From contig NW_003106593.1 in NCBI RefSeq assembly GCF_000003605.2, positions 59,800-91,528 on the forward strand: 31,729 nucleotides of DNA. The letters are read 5' to 3'. Below the pieces are notes generated by a model that saw only the letters and a list, made by a program, of their open reading frames with translations, was not told the origin of the DNA and did no database searches. Origin of the DNA: Saccoglossus kowalevskii (lineage: Eukaryota; Hemichordata; Enteropneusta; Harrimaniidae). Below are positions 24,501 to 31,729 of this stretch, piece after piece; position 1 is the stretch's first letter; every line of letters begins with the position of its first letter. Both the position numbers and the translations under genes were made by a program.

Positions 24501-24874
24501 GTTATTTTCCCTGCAGGATTTTGGTCTTTAAATCTTTATTTGTGTAGGTTTGTATTCAAATTCACCACAACACTTGTATCTGACTTCCTATTGGTCGAAA
24601 CTTACCCTGCTGGCGAGCCGTCGTTGCACGTGACTGTTGTGTTTTCTAAATATCGCAATTTCATCTTGGGTAGCTCTGGGACGAACCCACATAAATTTAA
24701 GGCCGATGCCAAATATTTGATTTGCGTCATTGATCTCTCTGGGTCGTCACTCATTTGTAAGTCTAACACGCATTCGTTGGAGTCTGCTCCGTTACCACGG
24801 TGACTGTTCATCGATGATGTCATCTTCGCACAGAAGGTTACCGCGACAACAAGAAAGAGCAGCATGTTGAAAAT
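18449..24874 (-). CDS. NOTUM: Palmitoleoyl-protein carboxylesterase NOTUM, 14 exons
   Basis: Secreted alpha/beta-hydrolase that removes palmitoleate from Wnt proteins and so limits Wnt signalling. Exons in transcript order: 24606-24874, 24264-24316, 24021-24116, 23766-23826, 23465-23520, 23196-23298, 22420-22608, 22175-22275, 21548-21686, 21365-21412, 20284-20426, 19375-19518, 18887-19051 and 18449-18561. All junctions are GT-AG and in phase. From the internal Met at 24865 the product is 556 residues (human 496). Seen: signal peptide, N-glycosylation sequon NTT before VTCNDGSPAG, oxyanion motif GGWYC, nucleophile Ser210 in AGSSAGGTG, Asp317 in QWLYDEAQL, His363 in ACYSHK, and the C-terminal Cys-rich block. 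A region of about 115 residues between ECW and CPQC replaces about 25 in human. If the upstream ATG at 29030-29032 is used, four residues (MIFN) are added. Confidence 0.96.
18562..18886 (-). other. NOTUM last intron
   Basis: 325 bp between two well-supported exons. It contains a somewhat CpG-enriched segment (18655-18720). The open frames seen in both directions do not match Notum. Confidence 0.6.
18887..19051 (-). CDS. NOTUM: NOTUM exon: C-terminal Cys-rich block
   Basis: Starts with a Gln/Glu/His-rich linker (GRKQRQESDEYETHAHT), then RCHHHVIDNAPCPQCNPMCP and LVNPFTG. The latter aligns with human CPVHLVDSCPWPHCNPSCP and FTGQEM. Length 165 nt, phase 1-1. Confidence 0.94.
19052..19374 (-). 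other. NOTUM intron
   Basis: 323 bp, no structured repeat. It separates the acidic insert exon from the Cys-rich exon. Confidence 0.6.
19375..19518 (-). CDS. NOTUM: NOTUM exon: lineage-specific acidic insert
   Basis: 144 nt, phase 1 at both ends, so skipping it keeps frame. It encodes an Asp/Tyr/Ser-rich segment such as SYSYYGSDVTDDIGSGKNYY and DSSETDYVKDEWEM. No similarity to vertebrate Notum. The exon is supported by good splice sites, an open frame and phase match to both neighbours. Confidence 0.8.
19519..20283 (-). other. NOTUM intron
   Basis: 765 bp. Contains a GC-richer patch (19915-19960, ggtcgcggggtcgcgtccgg). No exon or repeat recognised. Confidence 0.5.
20284..20426 (-). CDS. NOTUM: NOTUM exon: VKGISLPNALECW plus acidic tail
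   Basis: First half reads QWLNVHVKGISLPNALECW, aligned with human HWTDVQVKGTSLPRALHCW. The second half (SNEESNHSL, NNEDAAPEDSDDRQ) is acidic and has no vertebrate counterpart. Confidence 0.93.
20519..20905. repeat. Dispersed repeat family, copy 1
   Basis: Shares with 27722-27980, in the same order, tcccgacaatctgattggt, cacacaaaattgtt, atatagcgatgg and gtaatctaacagtaatcggt + gttc. Lies in a NOTUM intron. No coding capacity. Type unknown. Confidence 0.65.
20906..21364 (-). other. NOTUM intron, remainder
   Basis: Contains a CpG-bearing stretch (20995-21070) with cagccaatcaacgag, loosely the inverse of the repeat motif at 20529. Otherwise AT-rich. Confidence 0.4.
21365..21412 (-). CDS. NOTUM: NOTUM exon: catalytic His
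   Basis: A 48-nt exon reading AVFAPACYSHKVIDK, aligned with human SFAPACLSHEIIIRS. It carries the triad His. Donor gtatgt; the Met codon is split 2+1. Confidence 0.92.
21548..21686 (-). CDS. NOTUM: NOTUM exon: catalytic Asp
   Basis: Reads PVFIFQWLYDEAQLVVGM and later LGRELRHSLKNV. The Asp of LYDEAQL aligns with human Asp340, the acid of the triad. Confidence 0.96.
22003..22164. repeat. Pentanucleotide array beside a NOTUM splice donor
   Basis: About 32 five-base units in homogeneous runs: GTGCT, GTGAT, GTGAC, GTGAT, GTGAC, GCGAC and GCGAT, then GTGAT again. It ends about five bases before the minus-strand donor gtaagt of the CFFGYRIYPTLQ exon. It is therefore intronic, at the very 5' end of the intron. 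Confidence 0.95.
22175..22275 (-). CDS. NOTUM: NOTUM exon: CFFGYRIYPTLQ
   Basis: Reads LWSGQVPARCSEEYSYNDQW then KCFFGYRIYPTLQ. Its donor gtaagt (22169-22174) is followed almost at once by a pentanucleotide array. Confidence 0.95.
22420..22608 (-). CDS. NOTUM: NOTUM exon: SAGGTG and DSGWFLD
   Basis: Completes the catalytic Ser and reads AGGTGVLLNLDYVSDM, later GICDSGWFLDTVQHR and CAPSEVIKRGI. It matches human SAGGTGVLLNVDRVAE and GLADSGWFLDNKQYR. The donor is gtgagt. Confidence 0.96.
22609..23195 (-). other. NOTUM intron with a G/C-run motif
   Basis: At 22850-22874 the sequence agggggtccgggctgctccc + ccc is a quasi-palindrome. I believe similar motifs recur in marine invertebrate genomes as part of a dispersed repeat. 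The rest is unremarkable. Confidence 0.35.
23196..23298 (-). CDS. NOTUM: NOTUM exon leading into the nucleophile elbow
   Basis: Reads GYAFMGALILQEVIRELIPQ and ends ILLAGS plus two bases of the catalytic Ser codon. The nucleophile Ser is therefore split across an intron. Confidence 0.95.
23299..23464 (-). other. NOTUM short intron
   Basis: 166 bp, AT-rich, flanked by gtaaat donor and catag acceptor on the minus strand. Confidence 0.7.
23465..23520 (-). CDS. NOTUM: NOTUM exon: FIPYCSSDVWSG
   Basis: Reads FIPYCSSDVWSGTARADQ. FIPYCSSDVWSG is one of the most conserved runs of the Notum family. Confidence 0.96.
23766..23826 (-). CDS. NOTUM: NOTUM exon: PEENPNWWNAN
   Basis: Reads SGLLSPDPEENPNWWNANK, close to human GILSSQPEENPYWWNANM. 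The donor is placed at gtgagt rather than the overlapping gtgtga two bases earlier, because only that choice keeps frame into VFIPYCSSDVWSG. Confidence 0.93.
24021..24116 (-). CDS. NOTUM: NOTUM exon: oxyanion loop
   Basis: Reads GGWYCFDDDSCQSRWESMRG and continues to LMSSTRWTPEKA. GGWYC holds the Gly-Trp oxyanion residues (human 127-128), with two conserved cysteines. Confidence 0.96.
24264..24316 (-). CDS. NOTUM: NOTUM exon: YYL...RWLIFLE
   Basis: Reads YYLYPSNGSTRWLIFLE, matching human YYLKESRGSRRWLLFLE, and leaves one base of the oxyanion-loop Gly. It contains a second sequon, NGS. Confidence 0.95.
24606..24874 (-). CDS. NOTUM: NOTUM signal-peptide exon
   Basis: Preceded by a strong polypyrimidine tract and acceptor gtaaaacag at 24875-24883. 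Internal Met at 24863-24865 begins MLLFLVVAVTFCA, a clear signal peptide. The exon ends ENTTVTCNDGSPAG, with a glycosylation sequon at the position of human Asn96. The in-frame bases before the Met (ATT TTC AAC) indicate that translation starts in an upstream exon. Confidence 0.93.
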
Positions 24875-25698
24875 CTGTTTTACAAAAAAAAGAAGAGATA
24901 AAATGAGAATTTAAAATTTAGAAAAAAACGCTTCTATAGCTGAAATCGAATATGCTTTCGTTGTTCCGATTGTTGGGACTATCACCTTCAGTTTCCGATC
25001 TCCGTTGGTGACTTGGGAGCTATTGTAGGAAACTCGTTATCAGAAGTTACAATTTTACCCGGTGTTGAATGATTGACTCAACGTATACTCTTGGTGGATG
25101 TGCCAAATATCCCACTGGGAAGGTCGATGCATGTGGTGAAACCGTATAAGACACGCTATGTCGGGAGTTGTTGTAGTAACTCTATATACATACATACACC
25201 GCAATCATCCAGAATCAGTTTTCTTAAGGTAGAAATGTCATGTACTTTATTTTTACATATAATTCATTTTATGTTACAAGGATGAAGAAAAAAACATGGA
25301 TTCATCTTACTCGGTTCAGAACAAATCGATATAAGCAATATTAAGCGAATGTTAGCATATGTTGTTTGTTTTAGGGCATTTTGTCTTTGTTTCCGTTGAC
25401 ATATCTCACACTTTTGATCACATGAGGCGAAGAAATGATGTATAGTGTTTAACAATTTCATTGTCCGTGTCTAGAAATATTTTAAAAAATTATATTAGAT
25501 TTTTGTGGATTTTTAATGACAAAATGTGTTTTTGTTATGATCGTTGGAAGCCCCTGCCAATTTGCGAATTTAGGCATATTAGTCAACATGAATAAAACTA
25601 AAAATATTAATTGTAGAAAGATTTTGAAAACACGGAATATTGCTACGTGCTATATGCGCTAAAATATGCGCACATGTCAAAAACGCACGAGCTCTACT
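24875..25698 (-). other. NOTUM first intron, proximal part
   Basis: Begins (on +) with the polypyrimidine tract of the acceptor. The rest is AT-rich with no exon or repeat recognised. Confidence 0.45.
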
Positions 25699-25831
25699 TT
25701 AAAGGGCGGCGGTCGTCGTGCCGCGTCCTGTTCGATATGAGACTCATAGCGACGTATACAACGCGTGTAAAATACATTGTTTATTTACATGAAATTCGAA
25801 CACGCGCTGCGCGACAACCACCGCGCTTTAA
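25699..25831 (-). mobile_element. TTAAAG-ended MITE, copy B (133 bp)
   Basis: Same element as 13021-13152 in the opposite orientation. Starts TTAAAGGGCGGCGGTCGTCG and ends CAACCACCGCGCTTTAA. About a dozen differences, many of the C/T or G/A type at CpG positions. Confidence 0.88.
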
Positions 25832-26216
25832 GGCAAATTACAGACTATAATTAAGTCATCTTCTTTTTGCTTTCATTATTATGGGTTAACGGCACTTGAG
25901 TATCAAAAATAAGAAAAAATTGTATCACCGGGCTATCCGATACGGGAAATGGTAATAATATTGATTTTTGCTCTGGTTTCTGGGTTGAAATTACTAGTAC
26001 GTCCTGGTATCTTAAAATTATGCTCGGTGTCATAAAACAAAATGGTTTATATTATTGTGGATATGAAAACGAATATGTTAAAACACTTTTTTTAAAGATG
26101 GCATTTAATTTATTTAGTTTTTAGTGTGATAATATGCTTCCATTACATACAATGGGAAGTTCTCATATTCGCAGTAGCGTGTTCAGTAGGGCAAATTCGA
26201 ATTACCTTAAAGCGGA

Positions 26217-26370
26217 AGGGTCGTCACCTGCGCACGCGCGGGAATTGAGTCCCAATCGACGATAACAACACACGCTAAAACGCAAAGGCTCATGGGTATA
26301 CGCTTGTTTGTAAACAATTACACGCTATGGCCATCTGACGCATGCGCAGGTGACGACTCCCCCGCTTTAA
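26217..26370. mobile_element. TTAAAG-ended MITE, CACCTGCGCA subtype (154 bp)
   Basis: Left end TTAAAGCGGAAGGGTCGTCA + CCTGCGCA; the reverse complement of the right end is TTAAAGCGGGGGAGTCGTCA + CCTGCGCA. The interior (gagtccca...cgacgataacaacacacg) resembles the interior of copies A and B. Confidence 0.85.
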
Positions 26371-26388
26371 TGCGTCACGTGTCTAACA

Positions 26389-26599
26389 TACTGTAAAATG
26401 GTTAATTATTCACAGGGTTTTAATTTGGCTTATTTCGCTGACTGTAAAATGCGCTAAATTAAAACCCAGTGAATATGTAAAATTTAGCATAAAACATATT
26501 ATCTAAATGATAAAACCGTGAATTTAAAACCCACTGAATATGCCTGAAATGGTAAATCAGTGAAATTTAAACCCAGTGAAAATTAGTCATTTTACAGTA
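26389..26599. mobile_element. TACTGTA-ended MITE, divergent copy 3 (211 bp)
   Basis: TACTGTAAAATGGTTAATTA at the left; CATTTTACAGTA at the right. Internal words (cagtgaa, aaacccagtgaa) differ from copies 1 and 2, but ends and length match. Probably a subfamily. Confidence 0.75.
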
Positions 26600-26736
26600 T
26601 TGAAGATATGAATTTATAGTGCGGCTTTAATTATCAGGACTGTTCATAGAACGGTCTGAAGTTTGGTAATAACTATTTAGCGAATCTTAGTTTGCGTGTT
26701 AGGTAGCTTTACTTTTTATTAAGTCAACCCTTTTAA

Positions 26737-26774
26737 CCCTGGGAGCTATTAAACTCGTTCGAGTGTCCCAGGGG
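26737..26774. repeat. Nested palindrome
   Basis: ccctggga ... tcccaggg arms enclose an inner actcg-tt-cgagt hairpin. Could form a cruciform or be an end of a small transposon. Confidence 0.5.
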
Positions 26775-27065
26775 TGGCAGATTAATATATAGCGACGCGT
26801 ATAACACGTAAGACTCGAAGGTTAGCGTATTGTTATGCCAAGTGTATGCGATATTATTTGGGTCTATTTTTCTCAGCTGAGTTACAGCATTACGTGAAAA
26901 TGTCCACGTCTTGTCATCATCGTCCTAACGTCAATGTCAACCTTCGGTGTCCTTTGATTGTTGTTTTTTAGTGGTGTGGTGTCATCCATCTTGATGTCAA
27001 AACAGTGAATACATTATCATAAATTCGTATCACTGTGTGATGCAAGCGATGGTCGGTGTCACTAC

Positions 27066-27078
27066 GGGGGGGGGGGGG
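27066..27078. repeat. G13 homopolymer
   Basis: Thirteen consecutive G between actac and taata. Its length may be an assembly or sequencing artefact. Confidence 0.85.
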
Positions 27079-27582
27079 TAATACGTGACTATTCAGCCTG
27101 TCAAGGTTGGACCAGTGTTCCTGTCGAACTACTAGAATCATTCCGTCTTTGAGGGCTGGGCCAATTTCCTTATCATGGTGACTGTGTTAAAAGTTACGGC
27201 AGGGTATTCTCGTTTATGTTATATGTACTGGGGGAAAATGTTGTTGTTGTTTTTTCAGATCAAGTGTTTGTTTCGTCGATTCAAGTTTGTTTCTGTTATT
27301 TTCATGGGGCTGTCCACAGAAGGCTACTGGTCGTCTCACAGTGGCCTCAAGTTTTCAACATATGATTGGTCGTGCATTTTAAATTGCGTTCAAGTTTCCT
27401 GGCACTTTCTTCATGTAACAGCCACTCAGGTTGCGTTTACTACTTTCAGAATTATTTTAGTTTTCTAGATGGTTGGTGTGTTGTTATTTTCTTGACTTGT
27501 GAGCCTTACTTAATGAAGTATTGAGAACGTTCCAAATAAAATATCCCATCCTGACACATTACAACACCTCCAATCGTATGAA

Positions 27583-27630
27583 TCGTATCGTGTTGCATCG
27601 TATCGTATCGTACCGTACCGTATCGTAACA
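27583..27630. repeat. TCGTA pentanucleotide array
   Basis: About nine units of tcgta with variants tcgtg, ccgta and tgcat. A second pentanucleotide array in the same gene, here deep in the first intron. Confidence 0.8.
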
Positions 27631-27721
27631 TAACAAGTCATCCCATATAACATGACAGTTTGGTACAATAAATGCAGTGTAATGAGTTTCTATATATTCA
27701 TATCCATACTATGTAATAAAA

Positions 27722-27980
27722 ATCCCGGCAATCTGATTGGTTCATGAAATCAGATTGGACTTTTGACATCACCGCGCACAGAAAATTGTTTCACGCGCGT
27801 CGCGATTTTTTCTCAGATTGCCAAGCGGCTCCAAAATTAGTGATTATGATCCCGAATACATTCCAGGAACCATGAATATAGTGATGGCATCCATAAATCT
27901 GTACTTCTTAATCACAATAAGGTAAACTAACGGTGATCGGTGTTCGTCTATGACGATCGTTTATACAGTTTGCTCTACGA
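27722..27980. repeat. Dispersed repeat family, copy 2
   Basis: Starts atcccggcaatctgattggt and ends gtgatcggtgttcgtct. Collinear with 20519-20905 but about 130 bp shorter. Confidence 0.65.
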
Positions 27981-29023
27981 TGTCTTACGCGTTCACAAAT
28001 TACGATCACTATGTTAGTTCGTTGTATTTACCGTATAAGCTGTGAAAATGATACATGAGATAAACATGAAATCAAAATCGTATCATATCATATCTCATTT
28101 CATATACTATATTTTGTTCAATCAGATATACACAGAAACATAGAATGACGTGCGTACGCTATATAAACAGTGCCGTTGCAATGTTTGCGAACACGACTCA
28201 GTTAAATCTTTACGACTTGGGTGTTAAACTTGGCATTTGTGGCAAGATTCGTGATTATACCGAGTTAGTCTTTAAAACTAGACTACTTCAAGTTGCCGAT
28301 GGGACGTCATCCCTGGGTATGCTACTAGTAGTATTTGTAGAGAATTCATTATACGACGTGCTTTCAATGATATACTAACAATCTTAAAAAGCTCGTATTT
28401 ATATACAGACGTCGGTCTCTCTTTGAAGCATTCTCATTTAGTAAAAGTGGTCACTTTAATGTATTTTACGGTATACACCCATAAAATGTCATATTTTGAG
28501 CCTGTTTTTCGGGCTTGATCTGCAACGTATGTGTACGTACGATAATAACCGCCTCTGTGTGTTGCGTGAACAATATTAACGTGCGAGTGAGTTGTTTGGC
28601 GTGCTGACGTGATCGCGTACATGCGCACCAGCAATTGTCTTACCGCGTAACATGCAATTGGTTGTCGGAAACACAAAATAACCGGTAGAATATGTACGCT
28701 AAAATACATGGATTGAAACGATTCGGGTAAAAATGGGTCTACGTTAGTCATAGAAAAAATATGAACGTTATATTAATCGCATCCCGTTATTGCCACTAGA
28801 GACGCGTTCGACTCACCTTCTGCGAAAGCAAATACTGCGCATACATACGCATTCCAACTGACTATGGACAAATCTGTTCAGATGCCATTCTACATCAAAT
28901 CACGTTTAGTGTACACGTTTTATTCCATTTTTAGTACCACTTGCTTTTTAAAAAATAAGCATACGCTGAAATTACCAAACACTTTTTGCATTCATTCTAT
29001 TATTCCTATCATTAAAGAAATGT
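27981..29023 (-). other. NOTUM first intron, distal part
   Basis: CpG content is higher than elsewhere (28500-28630). A plus-strand 77-codon frame (28145-28378) begins near a ctatataaac motif but has no recognisable domain. Nothing else called. Confidence 0.4.
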
Positions 29024-29029
29024 TCTTAC

Positions 29030-29165
29030 CATGTTCTTGCCTCAATGCCACTGGAAAGCGTCGATGAATATGAAATAACGGGCCGGTATGAAAAAAAAGT
29101 ACGTATAGAACGTTCGACTGACTTCGTTGAGTAGCGCAGCAATCAGTGTTCAAAGTAGTTCTGGG
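29030..29165 (-). other. NOTUM: Candidate NOTUM first exon ending in the start codon
   Basis: On the minus strand the sequence reads TGA GGC AAG AAC ATG and is followed at once by donor gtaaga (29024-29029). Joined to the acceptor at 24875 it gives ATG ATT TTC AAC ATG CTG, in frame with the signal peptide. The upstream in-frame TGA makes this ATG the first possible start, with A at -3. The 5' limit (about 29165) is set only by distance from the TATA box. Only 29030-29032 would be coding. The linkage is inferred from frame and splice signals. Confidence 0.55.
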
Positions 29166-29188
29166 GATTCAGTTGTTTACTTCGCACC

Positions 29189-29196
29189 TTTATATA
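29189..29196 (-). promoter_or_regulatory. TATA box upstream of candidate NOTUM first exon
   Basis: Minus strand TATATAAA followed by GG, about 30 bp upstream of the inferred transcript start near 29165. On the plus strand the same bases also contain TATATAAA, so direction rests on the candidate exon beside it. Confidence 0.4.
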
Positions 29197-30049
29197 AACC
29201 ATGTGTTGTTGCTTGTATGTTAATGAGAGATAGTAACATGTACCCCCTCACATTTCTCTCATAAAACACCCTTTTTATGAATTTACAGCGCGGCGAATAA
29301 AACAAAGCTTGTCACAATAAAAAACAACAGCGGGGCAAAAACAATCAAATAGCTGCAGCTTCTATTTCGTCAGCGCCGTGACAGACACTGGCCTGACAGA
29401 CAGACACTGACACTGGCACATCCCAACTGACGCGATATCATTAAATCTTGAATTTTATGATAAATAACTCTTTATTTACAACTCACTGTACATGCAGTAT
29501 AACGTCAAAGAAGACTGACAGTTCCGGGGAAGGATGGAGGAAGTAATCGGCGACTTATGTCCTGTTTTTAGACCGAGGAACCCGCTGATACTTCCGCGGT
29601 TTGCATTGATACGACCACGTCAAACGCGTTCTGTACGACGATTTGGTTGCTTGTTTCAACATATACCTGACAAATATCCTTGGTACGCCGTATTATTTGC
29701 AGAAGACTTTATGGCAATGTTTATACACTGACCCGTGGCAATCTCGGCGGGAGTTTAAGTCGTAACTACACAAGGTCAATATGACATCGTCGGTGAACAA
29801 TATCAAAACAAGTGTGTATGGTCACGTGATACTTTTTAATAAAGGTCGATGACCGCCATATACAAGTAATTATGAATATTAATAACAAAATAGACTGTAT
29901 GTGGTTAATTACAAAATTAGTCATTATCAATTATTTATTTGCTACAAATATAACAATATAAACAAATCTTAAGCATTATTTTTGATTCTTGTGAAAACTT
30001 TGTTCTGCAGTTTTTAAGACTGCATTCTGGGTGAAAGACGTCATCGGTA
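29197..30049. other. Region upstream of candidate NOTUM promoter
   Basis: Contains an AACAAAG (29301-29307) TCF/LEF-type core, a short gacagacact duplication (29381-29412) and a plus-strand 65-codon CpG-rich frame from ATG at 29534 to 29731 that I do not recognise. No gene called. Confidence 0.35.
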
Positions 30050-31729
30050 AATGCTGTTGTAGGTTATCCAGGTGCCAATAAACCAAACACTTGAATCCAG
30101 GGTCCAAAAGTTCTGCAGGTGTACAACATATTTTCATCGAATTCAAAGGCCGATGCTCGGACGTGTGTATTGCCAATGCGTCCAGGTGCCAGTTTGTGTA
30201 CTTGTGAACCAGGGTCCTTGAGTCACGGTACCAATTTGTACGTTGACGAGTCCGGGATATTGTGCACATTTGTGCATGGTGAACCGGTGACACTTGAATC
30301 AAGGTGCCCATTTGTATGATGGTGAACTGATGGCCCTTGAGTCAAGGTGCCCACGGTATTTGTGCGATGGTGAACCGGTGATCCTTGAGTCAAGGTACCC
30401 ATTTGTATGATGGTGAACTGATGGCCCTTGAGTCAAGGTGCCCATTTTTGCGATGGTGAACTGGTGATCCTTGAGTCAAGGTGCCCATTTGTGTGATGGT
30501 AAACTGATGGCCCTTGAATCAAGGTGCCCACGGTATTTGTGCGATGGTGCACCGGTGATCCTTGAGTCAAGGTACCCATTTGAGTGATGGTGAACTGGTG
30601 ATCATTGAGTCAAGGTGCCCATTTGTGTGATGGTAAACTGATGGCCCTTGAGTCAAAGTGCACACGGTATTTGTGCGATGGTGAACCGGTGATCCCTGAG
30701 TCAAGGTACCCATTTGTGTGATGGTGAACCGGTGACCCTTGAGTCAAGGTGCCCATTTGTGTGATGGTGAACTGATGGCCCTTGAATCAAGGTGCCCATT
30801 TGTGTGATGATGCACTGATGGCTCTTGAGTCAAGGTGCCCATTTGTGTGATGGTGCACTGATGGCCCTTGAGTCAAGGTGCCCACGGCATTTTTGCGATG
30901 GTGAACCGGTGACCCTTAAGTCAAGGTGCCCATTTGTGCGATGGTGAACTGATGGCCCTTGAGTCAAGGTGCCCACGGCATTTTTGCGATGGTGAACCGG
31001 TGACCCTTGAGTCAAGGTACCCATTTGTGTGATGGTGAACCGGTGACACTTGAGTCAAGGTGCCCATTTGTGTGATGGTGCACTGATGGCCCTTGAGTCA
31101 AGGTGCCCACGGTATTTGTGCGATGGTGAACCGGTGATCCTTGAGTCAAGGTACCAATTTGTATGATGGTGAACTGATGGCCCTTGAGTCAAGGAGCCCA
31201 TTTTTGCGATGGTGAACTGGTGATCCTTGAGTAAAGGTGCCCATTTGTGTGATGGTAAACTGGTGGCCCTTGAGTCAAGGTGCCCATGGTATTTGTGCGA
31301 TGGTGAACCGGTGATCCTTGAGTCAAGGTACCCATTTGAGTGATGGTGAACTGGTGATCCTTGAGTCAAGGTGCCCATTTGTGTGATGGTAAACTGATGG
31401 CCCTTGAGTCAAGGTGCCCACGGTATTTGTGCGATGGTGAACCGGTGATCCCTGAGTCAAGGTACCCATTTGTGTGATGGTGAACCGGTGACCCTTGAGT
31501 CAAGGTGCCCATTTGTGCGATGGTGAACTGATGGCCCTTAAATCAAGGTGCCCGTTTGTGTGATGGTGCACTGATGGCCCTTGAGTCAAGGTGCTAATTT
31601 GTGTGATGGTGCACTGATGGCCCTTGAGTCAAGGTGCCCACGGCATTTTTGCGATGGTAAACTGGTGACCCTTGAGTCAAGGTGCCCATTTGTGCGATGG
31701 TGAACTGATGGCCCTTGAATCAAGGTGCT
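30050..31729. repeat. Minisatellite with 756-bp higher-order repeat
   Basis: Basic unit about 43 bp: gatggtgaactgatggcc, cttgagtcaaggtgccc, atttgtgt. A longer form (about 48 bp) carries acggtatttgtgc. The pattern of variants repeats at 756 bp: tgtgcgatggtgaaccggtg at 30361 and 31117; atttgagtgatgg at 30578 and 31334; ccggtgacacttga at about 30284 and 31040. Units left of about 30300 are more decayed. The array runs off the right edge. Open frames in it are by-products. Confidence 0.95.

Larger units (their letters stand above)
26600..27721 (-). other. NOTUM first intron, middle part
   Basis: Contains a nested palindrome (26737-26774), a G13 run (27066-27078) and a TCGTA array (27583-27630). 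A 97-codon open frame on the plus strand at 27175-27468 has no recognisable motif and is probably chance. Confidence 0.45.

Noticed and set aside
27175-27468. 97-codon plus-strand frame, hydrophobic and aromatic
   Set aside because: Inside the inferred NOTUM first intron, with no motif or splice context. Plausible chance frame.
28434-28751. 105-codon minus-strand frame in the NOTUM first intron
   Set aside because: No signal peptide, domain or splice linkage to NOTUM; composition typical of random sequence.
30830-31378. Minus-strand open frames reading repeated GTLTQGSPVHH / HLDSRAISAPSHKW
   Set aside because: Translation of the 43-48 bp minisatellite. The frame shifts between units because unit lengths are not multiples of three, and the repeats show no coding-type conservation.

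Overview
The window is animal nuclear DNA, AT-rich and intron-rich, with canonical GT-AG introns. It carries two recognisable protein-coding genes in convergent (tail-to-tail) orientation, embedded in many small non-autonomous transposons and tandem arrays. I infer a marine invertebrate. The MITE load, the pearl/Helentron-like element with a roughly 155-bp internal core repeat, and the intron-rich gene structures fit a lophotrochozoan such as a mollusc or brachiopod, but the phylum cannot be fixed from sequence alone. No bacterial, viral, CRISPR or rRNA/tRNA features were seen.

Positions 1-12865, plus strand: coproporphyrinogen III oxidase (CPOX), the mitochondrial heme-biosynthesis enzyme. 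Thirteen consecutive in-frame coding exons were assembled by hand (362 codons plus stop). The 5' exon with the start codon lies outside the window or was not recognised. The CPOX introns hold a 105-bp satellite, a 22-bp minisatellite, an LTR-like block with three heat-shock-element motifs, a 1.94-kb TTAAAG-ended element, several foldback MITEs and a short copy of the pearl-like element. Positions 12866-18448 are intergenic or 3' UTR sequence with two more MITEs and a long pearl-like copy (15143-16832).

Positions 18449-24874, minus strand: NOTUM, the secreted carboxylesterase that removes the palmitoleate from Wnt proteins. Fourteen coding exons join without a frame error. The Ser-Asp-His triad is intact, and a large acidic insertion sits before the C-terminal Cys-rich block. 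A first exon ending exactly in ATG at 29030-29032, about 4.2 kb upstream, joins in frame, has an in-frame stop just before the ATG and lies downstream of a TATA box at 29189-29196. The intervening intron contains three MITEs, a dispersed repeat copy and simple repeats.

Positions 30050-31729 are a minisatellite (about 43-48 bp units) organised in a 756-bp higher-order repeat that runs off the end of the window. The two genes share no pathway. The most distinctive content is repeat architecture: one element family at two internal copy numbers, MITE families of nearly fixed length, a pentanucleotide array five bases from a NOTUM splice donor, and the heat-shock-motif block. I did not find evidence for a new multi-gene system.
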